From assembly GCA_018223375.1 (NCBI GenBank), contig JAGTTS010000009.1, forward strand, positions 1-64,000: DNA of 64,000 nucleotides, in the 5' to 3' direction. How positions within the stretch are numbered: position 1 is the first letter of the stretch; each line of letters starts with the position of its first letter. Shown here piece after piece: positions 41,271-49,641 of this stretch. Source of the stretch: Clostridiaceae bacterium Marseille-Q3526. Its GTDB lineage: Bacteria > Bacillota > Clostridia > Lachnospirales > Lachnospiraceae. The position numbers and the translations under genes are program-made. Below the pieces are notes generated by a model. It worked only from the letters and a program-made list of their open reading frames with translations, was not told where the DNA came from and searched no databases.

Positions 41271-42560
41271 TTACATCAGATCGTTTACGCAGACTGCTCC
41301 GTAGGGACGGATGCTCATGCGGTAAGCATTTCCCTTTCCAAGAGCCGCCTCGATGTATGCTGTATACTCGTCCACCAGATCATTTGGAAGCATAGCCATA
41401 ATTACGCCGGCAAAGCCGCCTCCGTGTACGCGGCAGGCTCCCCGCTTTTTCTCTGCGATAAACATCTCTGTCAGGGCCAGCGCTACGCAGATTCCCTGCT
41501 CCTGCACATCGGCTGTCGTGTAGCAGTTCTGCAGCCATTTCCAGGAGGAATTTCCAGACTCGGTGATCTTCTGGAGGAAGGTTCCGAAATCATTCTCCTT
41601 CAGAGCGGCCACCTGGGCCTCCACTCTCTTATTCTCCTCAAAGAAATGGAAGGCTCTCATCACAGAGCGGTCTCCCGCATAGGCTCTCACCTTCGCCAGG
41701 TTCGCAATTACGTCCTTTTCTTCAATATCAGCGCAGACTTCCTTTCCAAAGAACTCCGCCACCTTCTTCATCTCATTGGGAACAGAGGAGTAATCGGCGC
41801 TTAAATCGGCGTGTCCCTTGCCTGTGTTGACGATAATCAGGCTGTGATCCTGGGCGCTGAAATCAAAGTCAATCTTCTCCACTGCAGGAGCTTCCGGCTT
41901 CTTGAAGTCAATGGTAATCAGGCCTCCCACCGCGCAGGCCATCTGGTCTAACAGACCGGAGGCCTTGTTCCAGAACTTGTTCTCTGAATATTTTCCAATG
42001 TGGGCGTAATCTACCACGTTCATTCTGCCATCGTTGAAAAATGTATTTAACATGGCGCAGATCAGCATCTCGTAGGATGCGGAGGAGCTGACGCCTGCGG
42101 AGCTGATTACGTTGCTGGTGATAAACGCGTCAAAGCCGCCGATCTCAAATCCCCTCTCCTTAAAGCCCTGGAGAATTCCCTTGGTCAGGTCAATGGTTCC
42201 CGCCATCTCCCTGCTGGGCTTTAAGTCCTTTAAATTGATAATAAATTTCTGGTGGAAGGTCTCGCTTAAAATGCGCACAGTGTCTGTTCCGTTCTTAGCC
42301 GCAGCTCCTACGCAGTCTAAGTTAATGCTTCCCGCCAGCACCTTGCCGTGGTTGTGATCCGTATGGTTTCCGCTGATCTCTGTCCGTCCCGGGGAGCTGA
42401 ATAACAGCACGTCCCCGTCTCCATATTCCTTTAAAAATCCCTCTGCCACATGGCGGTAGCGGGCCTTATTCTCCTCTGCCTGAGCCGCTCCGTAAAGCGT
42501 CTCCATCAGTTTTCCTGCTTCGTCTGTATCGAGCTTCTTTAATGTCTCTTGAATCATCAT
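41271..42560 (-). CDS. galK: Galactokinase
   Basis: A 429-residue GHMP kinase: FSSPGRTEISGNHTDHNHGKVLAGSINLD (galactokinase signature), the ATP loop SSAGVSSSASYEMLICAML in place of the usual GAGLSSSAS, and CRVHGGGFAGVIMAMLP near the C-terminus. It phosphorylates galactose for the Leloir pathway. No galT or galE is adjacent. A near-consensus promoter lies about 80 bp upstream. Confidence 0.93.
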   Translation of the reverse strand: MMIQETLKKLDTDEAGKLMETLYGAAQAEENKARYRHVAEGFLKEYGDGDVLLFSSPGRTEISGNHTDHNHGKVLAGSINLDCVGAAAKNGTDTVRILSETFHQKFIINLKDLKPSREMAGTIDLTKGILQGFKERGFEIGGFDAFITSNVISSAGVSSSASYEMLICAMLNTFFNDGRMNVVDYAHIGKYSENKFWNKASGLLDQMACAVGGLITIDFKKPEAPAVEKIDFDFSAQDHSLIIVNTGKGHADLSADYSSVPNEMKKVAEFFGKEVCADIEEKDVIANLAKVRAYAGDRSVMRAFHFFEENKRVEAQVAALKENDFGTFLQKITESGNSSWKWLQNCYTTADVQEQGICVALALTEMFIAEKKRGACRVHGGGFAGVIMAMLPNDLVDEYTAYIEAALGKGNAYRMSIRPYGAVCVNDLM

Positions 42561-42641
42561 AATCTCCGGTTCTCCTTCACCCCTGGTTCTTATTTCTTCT
42601 GCTGCCTTTCTGCTGCCAGACAGCAGGTTCTATTCTTTTTA

Positions 42642-42670
42642 AGTATACCATTTTAACGGTAGATCCTCAA
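42642..42670 (-). promoter_or_regulatory. Promoter of galK
   Basis: Minus strand TTGAGG (42665-42670), 17 bp, TATACT (42642-42647). The rest of the 288-bp gap to the divergent radical SAM gene shows no other feature. Confidence 0.65.
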
Positions 42671-42848
42671 TATAATATCCCCGGAAATTATGTACGAAAA
42701 TCGTAACTGGCCTGAATGCCGGCCTGAATTTCCCTGTTTCCCTTAAAGTCCGCTAAAATCTGTGATAGAATAAAAAAGACTGCAAAAGCCCTGCCGCGGC
42801 AGGCAGAAGAAACAGCGTTAAAATAAAAATAAGGATAAAAGGATAGAA

Positions 42849-43931
42849 ATGAACGATAAAAGAAACCAGATGCAGGAAACCTGGCCAAACGGAAGAACCG
42901 GCAGGCCTCTGCAGACCAGATGGGGCGAAAAGCCCTATTATTCCCTCGATTACTATTTAAAAGAGACCTTTGGACAGAAGGTTTACAAACTGGCCTTAGA
43001 CGGCGGCATGACCTGCCCCAGCCGCGACGGAACTCTCGGCACAGGAGGCTGCATTTTCTGCAGCGAGGGAGGTTCCGGCGATTTTGCCGAATCGCCTCCC
43101 CCCTCCGGCTCAGGCCCAGGCTGCGGAACGCCCGCGGCGCCTGGGCGCGTATCTCCGTCTCTTCCTGAGATAGAGCAAAGGATTGCCCGGCTTGACGTCT
43201 GCGGGCAGATTGAGCGGGCCAAGGCCCGTGTTTCCTCAAAAATAAAGGATGGGAAATACGTCGCCTACTTCCAGTCCTACACCAATACCTACGGGCCTCT
43301 CCCCTATCTGACCGCCCTGTTTTCCCAGGCGGTTTCCCATCCGGATATCGCAGCGCTCTCCATCGGAACCAGACCCGACTGCCTGCCAAAGGAGACGATA
43401 GCTCTTTTAAAGAAGCTGAATCAGGAAAAGCCGGTCTGGGTGGAACTGGGCCTTCAGACCATCCACGAGGATTCCGCCCACCTGATTCGAAGAGGCTACG
43501 AGCTTCCCTGCTTTCTCGACGCTCTCAGACGGCTGAAGGAGGCGGGCCTGACTGTGGTGGTCCATGTTATTTTAGGGCTTCCCGGAGAAACCAGGGAGGA
43601 TATGCTGGAAACCGTCCGTTTTCTGGGGCGTTTAGACAATCCCTCCATTGACGGGATCAAGCTCCAGCTTCTCCACGTCTTGAAGGGCACAGAGCTCTGC
43701 CGCCTTTATGAAAGGGAACCGTTTCATGTCATGGAGCCGGAGGAATATTTTTCTCTCATCGCCGACTGCATCCGCCTGCTGCCTCCGCACATTGTCATTC
43801 ACCGCATCAGCGGAGACGGCCCAAAATCTCTTCTGAAAGCGCCTCTGTGGAGCGGCAATAAACGGTTTGTATTAAACTCCATTGCTAAAACGCTGCGGGA
43901 GACAGGGGCGTTTCAGGGCGAGTGGGCTTAA
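42849..43931 (+). CDS. TIGR01212 family radical SAM protein
   Basis: A 360-residue radical SAM protein. Family marks: KVYKLALDGGMTCPSRDGTLGTGGCIFCSEGGSGDFA, carrying the three cluster cysteines in the CxxxxxxxxxCxxC-type spacing of this family, then QSYTNTYGPLPYL, SIGTRPDCL and HVILGLPGETREDM. The group (YhcC-like) has no settled reaction; a role in RNA or cofactor modification has been suggested. Three-prime end overlaps the convergent CapA gene by 4 bp. The segment about 78-105 contains a Pro/Gly/Ser-rich insertion. Confidence 0.88.
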   Translation: MNDKRNQMQETWPNGRTGRPLQTRWGEKPYYSLDYYLKETFGQKVYKLALDGGMTCPSRDGTLGTGGCIFCSEGGSGDFAESPPPSGSGPGCGTPAAPGRVSPSLPEIEQRIARLDVCGQIERAKARVSSKIKDGKYVAYFQSYTNTYGPLPYLTALFSQAVSHPDIAALSIGTRPDCLPKETIALLKKLNQEKPVWVELGLQTIHEDSAHLIRRGYELPCFLDALRRLKEAGLTVVVHVILGLPGETREDMLETVRFLGRLDNPSIDGIKLQLLHVLKGTELCRLYEREPFHVMEPEEYFSLIADCIRLLPPHIVIHRISGDGPKSLLKAPLWSGNKRFVLNSIAKTLRETGAFQGEWA

Positions 43932-45259
43932 TCCGCCTGCCGGCTCCTGCCCGCCTCATCTACCGTAATTCCGAAGGATAATCCCTCCATATAGCGGTAA
44001 AACGCCTCTTTTTCCGTCTCGTCGGCCACCATTCTCGTATAACCGCCGGAGGAGGTGCCTGGCAGAAGGACGAGGGCAGGATCTCCTTCCCTGGGTACTT
44101 CCACCTGGAGAAGCATGGTTTTCGGGATGCTGCTTCCAAAGACAAAATTGCCCAGACTGTACACAATAGGCTTTCCCTTATAATATTCGATTCCCTGAAG
44201 CACATGGGGATGGCTTCCGATCACCAGATTCGCTCCCGCGTCAATGTACTGCTGCCCCAGCGTTCTCTGGTAACTCTCTGGCTCTGTCCTGCGCTCAATT
44301 CCCCAGTGGACGTAAACGGTCAGAAAATCGCAGGATTCCTTTGCCTTCTGGATCTCCTCCAAAAGCACCGTGGAATCATAGGCCGTCAGCATTCCAGGGT
44401 GATCCGGGCCTGCGGCCCAGTACCCTTTTGGAAATACTCTGGAAGCTGCCAGGAAGCCGAAGGTTTTCCCTCCCGCCTCTATGGTTTTAAGCGCTTTGGC
44501 CTCATCTAAATTTTCCCCCGCTCCCGCGTGGAGAATCCCGGCCTCGTCCAGCACGCGGATGGTGTCGGAAAGGGCCTCGCTGCCGTAGTCCAGAGCATGA
44601 TTATTGGCCAGAGCCACAATATCCGGCCCTATCTCCTGCATGATCGATACCTTTTCTTCTGGAAGGCGGAACGTAAACTGCTTGTCCGTCTCCGGCGTTC
44701 CCCGGCTGCTGAAGGGAAATTCCTGGTTTGCCATAAAAATATCCGCCTGCTCTATGGTCTGGAGAAATCCGCTGTCCAGAACACCTTCGATTCCTCCGCC
44801 CCGCTCATAGGCGTTCAGCACATGCTCAGACAGATAGATATCTCCGGCAAACAGAAGAGAAACCGTATCTGCCTGCCTGGTCAATGTTTGCTCCTCTGCG
44901 TTTTCTTTTTCCCCTGTATCTTCTTTCTCTTCGTTTTCTTCCCCAGTATAAATCTGGAGAACCGGCCGTTCCGTCTCCCGTTCTGTCTGTTCTTCTGTTT
45001 TCTCTCCTGCTTTCTCTGTTTCCGCCGTTTTTCCCTTTATATCTTCCTCTGTTTCTGCTTCCTGTCTGAAAGGGACTTCCGTTTCCATTTCCCCTTCTCC
45101 TCCAATGAGCCGTTTTCCCGCATACAGAGCGAAAAAAAGAAACAGAAGGCAGACGGCAAGGAACAATAGCCGGTACGGTCCTCCTGTATGGCCGGGATTC
45201 CTCCGTCTGCTGCCTCTTCCTCGTTCCATCTGTTTCTGTTTCCTTTCTAAATGTTTCAT
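43928..45259 (-). CDS. CapA family protein (poly-gamma-glutamate synthesis type)
   Basis: A 443-residue protein with a basic N-terminus, one membrane helix (LLFLAVCLLFLFFALYAG, about 30-47), a Glu/Lys/Thr-rich linker (about 50-130) and a PGA_cap metallophosphatase-like domain: LLFAGDIYLSEHV, FMANQEFPFSS, VALANNHALDYG, DFLTVYVHWGIE, and GSHPHVLQGIEYYKGKPIVYSLGNFVFG. These are the classic CapA motifs. It likely acts outside the membrane on a cell-surface polymer. No capB or capC is adjacent. Confidence 0.9.
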   Translation of the reverse strand: MKHLERKQKQMERGRGSRRRNPGHTGGPYRLLFLAVCLLFLFFALYAGKRLIGGEGEMETEVPFRQEAETEEDIKGKTAETEKAGEKTEEQTERETERPVLQIYTGEENEEKEDTGEKENAEEQTLTRQADTVSLLFAGDIYLSEHVLNAYERGGGIEGVLDSGFLQTIEQADIFMANQEFPFSSRGTPETDKQFTFRLPEEKVSIMQEIGPDIVALANNHALDYGSEALSDTIRVLDEAGILHAGAGENLDEAKALKTIEAGGKTFGFLAASRVFPKGYWAAGPDHPGMLTAYDSTVLLEEIQKAKESCDFLTVYVHWGIERRTEPESYQRTLGQQYIDAGANLVIGSHPHVLQGIEYYKGKPIVYSLGNFVFGSSIPKTMLLQVEVPREGDPALVLLPGTSSGGYTRMVADETEKEAFYRYMEGLSFGITVDEAGRSRQAD

Positions 45260-45347
45260 TCACTTCCAAGTTTAAGTCTCGCTCTGTCCCAGCCTCAATC
45301 CTGATACGCCGGATTGCCCAGCCATGATAGGCTGCGCAGATGAACGA

Positions 45348-46190
45348 TTACAAAGTAAGGATAATTCCTCCGTCGTTGGCGTAAACAGTAGCCACTCCTG
45401 CAGTATCTGTAATAACCACGTCCTTAAACTGAGCCTTGCTGCAGATCAGATCCCTGACATACTCCGCCCGCGCCCTGTTGTTGCAGTGGGCGATCACCAG
45501 CCGCCTGTCCTTCGTCTCCCCCGCCTGTTTTAAGGCAATCTCTGTCATCCTGCCAAGGGCTTTATTCATGCCTCTGGCCTGTTCCAGCTTCACAATCACG
45601 CCCTTGTCTCCGGCCATAACCGGCTTAATATTGAGGGCTGTGGCAAAAAAGGCCTGAAGTCCTGTGAGACGGCCGTTTTTTCTCAGCGTGTCCAGGTTTT
45701 CCAGCACAAAGTAGCTTCCCATCTGATCCCGGTACTCCTCCGCCTGTCTTACGACCTCGTCAAATTCCAGTCCCTGTTCGCAGAGATCTCTGATACAGAG
45801 CGCTACGTTCAGCTCTCCGGCAGACGCTGATAGAGAATCAATGACTGCAATTTTCTTGGCCTCTGCGCCGTGCTCCTCCTCATAAAGGCTCTTAGCCAGG
45901 CAGGCAGAATTGTAGCATCCGCTCAGATGGGCGGACAAGGTGACAATAAAAATGCACTCCGCTTCGCAGTCAAACTGTTCTTTAAAGTCCTCGGGAGACG
46001 GGCAGGCAGTTTTGGGACAATCCTTGGCCTCCTTCACCAGCTCCAGAAAACGCTTCTGGTCAAAGGTTTCGTCGTCTCTGATATGCGCATGATCCACCTG
46101 AAGCGTCAGGGGAACCATATGAAAATGAGGATCCTGCTTCAGCTCCTCTGTCAAATCCATGCAGCTGTCTCCAAGAATTTTATAGGTCAT
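45348..46190 (-). CDS. DegV family fatty-acid-binding protein
   Basis: A 280-residue DegV protein: MTYKILGDSCMDLTEEL, TACPSPEDFKEQF, VTLSAHLSGCYNSA, VIDSLSASAGELNVAL, and RKNGRLTGLQAFFATALNIKPV. Members bind fatty acids; FakB proteins pass them to the kinase FakA. No FakA partner is in the window. Start at 46190 behind GGGAGG. Confidence 0.93.
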   Translation of the reverse strand: MTYKILGDSCMDLTEELKQDPHFHMVPLTLQVDHAHIRDDETFDQKRFLELVKEAKDCPKTACPSPEDFKEQFDCEAECIFIVTLSAHLSGCYNSACLAKSLYEEEHGAEAKKIAVIDSLSASAGELNVALCIRDLCEQGLEFDEVVRQAEEYRDQMGSYFVLENLDTLRKNGRLTGLQAFFATALNIKPVMAGDKGVIVKLEQARGMNKALGRMTEIALKQAGETKDRRLVIAHCNNRARAEYVRDLICSKAQFKDVVITDTAGVATVYANDGGIILTL

Positions 46191-46324
46191 AGGTATTCCT
46201 CCCAGGTTTGCTTTTCCTTCGATGCTTCGGGAATCCTGCTCCACTGTTCCGAAAGTCCCTCCGCATCATCTGGTTTTCATTACTATTTATTATAATAATG
46301 ATGTGCTTTAAAGTCAAGAATGGA

Positions 46325-46753
46325 TCACAGTTCCCGGATGCGGGCCTTCAGCCCCTCCTGCCTTACGTCGCGATCCAGCCCAATCAGCCTCTGGCGTTTT
46401 TCCATGCTTACAGACGCTCTGGTCCATATGACAGCCTGAAACATTGGATCGTACAGGCAGACCTCTACCTCCTGCCCCGGCTGAAGCGCCCTGCCGCCAA
46501 TGGATAACCCTCCATCCTCTCTGCGTGTCAGCGTCCCCTCTGCAGTGATCGTTCCCTTTAAATATCCAGCCAGTTTCTGAATCCGCTCCACCGCTTCCGC
46601 CAGTTCGCACAGCACTTCTGCCCGCAGATAATCCTCCGGATCCTCTCCTCTGTGAAATATCATATTCCAGAGTTCTTCTCCGTATGTTTTCTGAAATTCC
46701 TGCAGCGCTTTTTGTACCGGCTCCAATCCGTTAAGAAGTTCCAGCTCTTCCAA
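46325..46753 (-). CDS. Hypothetical protein, weakly DUF5348-like
   Basis: A 142-residue acidic protein. The N-terminal 70 residues are helical (QKALQEFQKTYGEELWNMIFHRGEDPEDYLRAEVLCELAEAVERIQKLAGYLKG), followed by a small beta-rich part (GTLTRREDGGLSIGGRALQPGQEVEVCLYD) with weak likeness to DUF5348. It is read divergently from a small HTH gene and its start point lies on a 20-bp palindrome. Function not known; a partner of the HTH protein is possible. Confidence 0.6.
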   Translation of the reverse strand: MEELELLNGLEPVQKALQEFQKTYGEELWNMIFHRGEDPEDYLRAEVLCELAEAVERIQKLAGYLKGTITAEGTLTRREDGGLSIGGRALQPGQEVEVCLYDPMFQAVIWTRASVSMEKRQRLIGLDRDVRQEGLKARIREL

Positions 46754-46773
46754 TTTCTCCTCTCCCTTCCCGG

Positions 46774-46800
46774 AGTTTCCGAACTCGGAAACTTATTATA
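46774..46800 (-). promoter_or_regulatory. Palindromic operator at the start point of the hypothetical gene
   Basis: AGTTTCCGAACTCGGAAACT (46774-46793) is a perfect palindrome with 9-bp arms. Directly upstream on the minus strand lies a TATAAT -10 (46795-46800). This placement suggests repression, perhaps by the divergent HTH protein. Confidence 0.6.
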
Positions 46801-46874
46801 CTCCTATCTTAATGAGATAATACCATTATTGCAAGCACTTGATTTTTTGTACGAAACACGCGGGGACTGATGTT

Positions 46875-47123
46875 ATGATTGTCTATGATAAGCTGTGGAC
46901 CGCCATGAAAGAAAAAGGCATATCCCAGAACCATTTATATAAATATTATAATGTCAGCCGCGCTCAGATATACCGGCTGAAGCACAATGAGGTCGTGTAC
47001 ACCAGCACGCTGAATATGCTGTGCAATATTCTGGGATGCGACGATATCTCGGATATCGCCACCTTCGTGCCGGATCATCCTGGAGACGAGGGATACCGGG
47101 AGCCGGCGGCGGGAGAAAAATAG
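46875..47123 (+). CDS. Small XRE-type HTH regulator
   Basis: An 82-residue protein that is almost entirely a Cro/C1 HTH: MIVYDKLWTAMKEKGISQNHLYKYYNVSRAQIYRLKHNEVVYTSTLNMLCNILGC. The start at 46875 is preferred over the longer frame, which begins in the intergenic palindrome region. The neighbouring palindrome at 46774-46793 is its likely binding site. A large hairpin follows the stop. Confidence 0.8.
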   Translation: MIVYDKLWTAMKEKGISQNHLYKYYNVSRAQIYRLKHNEVVYTSTLNMLCNILGCDDISDIATFVPDHPGDEGYREPAAGEK

Positions 47124-47140
47124 AATTGTTGGGGTATATA

Positions 47141-47208
47141 AAAAAGAGGAAGAGGAAAGTTTTTGCGCTCCACTTAAAGTCGCTGAAAACTTTCCTCTTC
47201 CTCTTTTT
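47141..47208. repeat. Large hairpin with conserved loop, probable terminator
   Basis: AAAAAGAGGAAGAGGAAAG plus TTTT (47141-47164) pairs perfectly with the right arm at 47186-47208. The 21-nt loop (47165-47185) contains CGCTCCACTTAAAGTCGCTG, shared with other hairpins in the window. T tracts flank both sides, so it could terminate the XRE gene and htpG. Confidence 0.75.
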
Positions 47209-47210
47209 TA

Positions 47211-47340
47211 TCGGCTTATCGGCTGGTTTTTGCGCTTCGCTTAAAGTGCTGAAACTTTCCTCTTCCTCTTTTTTGTCGGCTTATCGGCTGGTTTTTGCGC
47301 TTCGCTTAAAGTCGCTGAAAACTTCCTCTTCCTCTTTTTA
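47211..47340. repeat. Two 65-bp tandem copies of the hairpin's right half
   Basis: Units start at 47211 and 47276, each TCGGCTTATCGGCTGG followed by GCGCTTCGCTTAAAGT(c)GCTG and the CTTCCTCTTCCTCTTTTT arm. They repeat the loop and right arm of the hairpin at 47141-47208 and together form an array between convergent genes. Confidence 0.75.
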
Positions 47341-47355
47341 CTTTACTGTTTTTTC

Positions 47356-49356
47356 TTATTCTGCCAGTTCTGTCATGATCTGGTTGCTTCTGGCGATGAA
47401 TTTCGTCATTCTCTCCGGGCTTAAGGTTCCGTGGCTTAACAGAGCCAGGTCGTAAAGCTGCTCGCAGATTACAGGAGTCTTCTCGCCGTCTGTGTGCTCT
47501 AACACGTATTTTACCAGGCTGTTGTTAGCGTTTAATACAAGCACCTCTCCTGTGCCGCCGAACATGGACGGATCCATGCCGTACATATTGTACATCTTCA
47601 TCATTTCCTGCATACGGCGCGTTTCCTCGGCTACTGTGATCATGGAGGATACGGACTCATTCTTCAGCTTCTCAACCTTTACCTCCAGCTTATCGTTTCC
47701 AAGGGCCTTACGGAAGGTTTCGGTCAGGGTCTTAGCCTGGTTCTCCAGAGTTTCCTTGTCTTCCTCCTTCACTTCTTCCTTGAAGATCTCGTTGACGTCC
47801 GCGTCGATTCTCAGGAACTTCACGTTCTCGTGCTTCTGCTCCTCGTGGGTGATAAACGGATTGTCAATGTTGTGAGTCAGAATCACTGCGTTTAACTTTT
47901 CCTCGCGGAACATGTTGATGTACTGGCTCTGCTCCTTCTCGTCCGTCACGTAGAAGACCTTGTTCTCGTGCTTGTCCTTAGCCGCCTCCAGATAATCCTT
48001 CAAAGTCAGATATTTGCCGTCCAGATCCTTGAAAATAATGTACTCGTCCATCTTCTCGGCGAACTTCTCGTCTCTCAGGCATCCGAACTTAATGAATGGG
48101 CTGATATCGTCCCAGTATTTCTCGTAGTTCTCTCTGTCTGTCTTGCACATGCCGGACAGCTTATCCGCTACCTTCTTTGTAATGTAATCGGAAATCTTCT
48201 TCACAAAGCCGTCGTTCTGAAGAGCGCTTCTGGATACGTTTAAAGGCAGATCCGGGCAGTCGATAACTCCCTTTAAGAGCATCAGGAACTCCGGAATCAC
48301 TTCTTTAATATTGTCGGCAATAAATACCTGATTATTGTAAAGCTTGATGGTTCCCTCAATGCTCTCGTACTCCATGTTGATCTTCGGGAAGTACAGGATG
48401 CCCTTTAAGTTAAACGGATAATCCATATTTAAGTGGATCCAGAATAACGGCTCCTTAAAGTCCATAAATACTTTGCGGTAGAAGGCCTTGTACTCCTCCT
48501 CCGTACACTCGTTGGGGTGCTTGTTCCACAGAGGGTTCACATCGCTTAAAGAAACCGGGCGTTTTAAAATTTTGTATTTCTCCTTGGCCGGGGAAACCTC
48601 CACCGTCTCCTTGGTTCCGTCCTCATTCTCTTTTTCCTCTGTTTTAGCTTCTTCCACAATTGTTTCAACAATCGTATCTTTTTCGTTTAATTCATCTTTT
48701 TCGATAGTCTCATATTCCGGCTCTGCCTTTGCATTATTCAGGAAAATCGGAACCGGCATAAAGGAACAGTATTTTTCAATGACCTCTCTGGCTCTGTACT
48801 CGTTAGCAAACTCTGTGCTGTCCTCGTTTAAGTAGAGCGTAATCTTTGTTCCTACCGTCTCCTTGTCTCCGTCCTTCATGTCGAACTCTGTGCCGCCCTC
48901 TGATTCCCAGTGAACTGGCTTTGCGTCCGCTCTGTAGGAAAGGGAGTCGATGGTTACTTTGTCAGCTACCATGAAGGCAGAGTAGAAGCCCAGTCCGAAA
49001 TGGCCGATAATCTGGTCTTCATTGGCCTTATCCTTATACTTATTCAGGAAATCCTGGGCGCCGGAGAAGGCGATCTGGTTAATATACTCGTCCATCTCCT
49101 CCTCAGTCATACCCATACCGTTATCCTCGATGATAATGGTCTTATCCTCCGGGTTGACCGTCACCTGAATCTGGAACTCCAGATCCTCCGGCTTCTCCCA
49201 CTCGCCCATCATTTCCAGCTTCTTTAACTTCGTGATGGCGTCGCAGCCGTTGGAAATCAGCTCTCTGTAAAAAATATCGTGATCAGAATAGAGCCATTTC
49301 TTAATAATCGGGAAAATATTCTCGCTGTTAATGGATAAACTTCCTGTCTTTGCCAT
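47356..49356 (-). CDS. htpG: Chaperone HtpG (Hsp90)
   Basis: A 666-residue Hsp90. The ATP-binding GHKL domain has ELISNGCDAITKLK, IIEDNGMGMTEEEM and GHFGLGFYSAFMVADKV; the middle domain has DCPDLPLNVSRSALQND; the C-terminal dimerisation domain is complete (NNSLVKYVLEH). It folds client proteins using ATP. A Glu-rich insertion about residues 215-250 is longer than usual. Start behind AGGAG. A CIRCE element lies directly upstream of the -35, which predicts HrcA control. Confidence 0.95.
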   Translation of the reverse strand: MAKTGSLSINSENIFPIIKKWLYSDHDIFYRELISNGCDAITKLKKLEMMGEWEKPEDLEFQIQVTVNPEDKTIIIEDNGMGMTEEEMDEYINQIAFSGAQDFLNKYKDKANEDQIIGHFGLGFYSAFMVADKVTIDSLSYRADAKPVHWESEGGTEFDMKDGDKETVGTKITLYLNEDSTEFANEYRAREVIEKYCSFMPVPIFLNNAKAEPEYETIEKDELNEKDTIVETIVEEAKTEEKENEDGTKETVEVSPAKEKYKILKRPVSLSDVNPLWNKHPNECTEEEYKAFYRKVFMDFKEPLFWIHLNMDYPFNLKGILYFPKINMEYESIEGTIKLYNNQVFIADNIKEVIPEFLMLLKGVIDCPDLPLNVSRSALQNDGFVKKISDYITKKVADKLSGMCKTDRENYEKYWDDISPFIKFGCLRDEKFAEKMDEYIIFKDLDGKYLTLKDYLEAAKDKHENKVFYVTDEKEQSQYINMFREEKLNAVILTHNIDNPFITHEEQKHENVKFLRIDADVNEIFKEEVKEEDKETLENQAKTLTETFRKALGNDKLEVKVEKLKNESVSSMITVAEETRRMQEMMKMYNMYGMDPSMFGGTGEVLVLNANNSLVKYVLEHTDGEKTPVICEQLYDLALLSHGTLSPERMTKFIARSNQIMTELAE

Positions 49357-49438
49357 GTGTCAACACTCCTTTTTGTATTCTGTATTTCAGCGGCCTCTTG
49401 TCTGTTTCAGTCTGGCCTTTGTTCTCAATTCCTTCTCT

Positions 49439-49467
49439 ATTTTAGTCCGCCTTCTTCCAGATGTCAA
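49439..49467 (-). promoter_or_regulatory. Promoter of htpG
   Basis: Minus strand TTGACA (49462-49467), 17 bp, TAAAAT (49439-49444). Confidence 0.8.
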
Positions 49468-49474
49468 TAGAAAA

Positions 49475-49501
49475 TCAGCACTCGTTTTAATTGAGTGCTA
49501 A
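49475..49501. promoter_or_regulatory. CIRCE element (HrcA operator)
   Basis: TCAGCACTC (49475-49483), 9-bp spacer, GAGTGCTAA (49493-49501). This matches the CIRCE consensus TTAGCACTC-N9-GAGTGCTAA at all but one base and sits 7 bp upstream of the htpG -35. Confidence 0.9.
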
Positions 49502-49568
49502 TAATTCATCAGTTCCTTTCCTCTTTTTTGTGGAAATTCTTACAATTTTTTTCATTTTTTCTCTTCCA

Positions 49569-49597
49569 TTGACTTTTCAATCCTGTGTTTTTATAAT
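49569..49597 (+). promoter_or_regulatory. Promoter of the M14 peptidase gene
   Basis: TTGACT (49569-49574), 17 bp, TATAAT (49592-49597). Confidence 0.8.
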
Positions 49598-49641
49598 GAA
49601 TTTGTTTCACATGAATGGAAAAAGCAGGAGGCTTACACAAC

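Noticed and set aside
46325..47123. Toxin-antitoxin pair
   Set aside because: Genes are divergent, the partner has no toxin motif, and the XRE protein is a minimal regulator.
47141..47340. Possible CRISPR array
   Set aside because: Only two to three units, no unique spacers, units form terminator-like arms and no cas gene is present.
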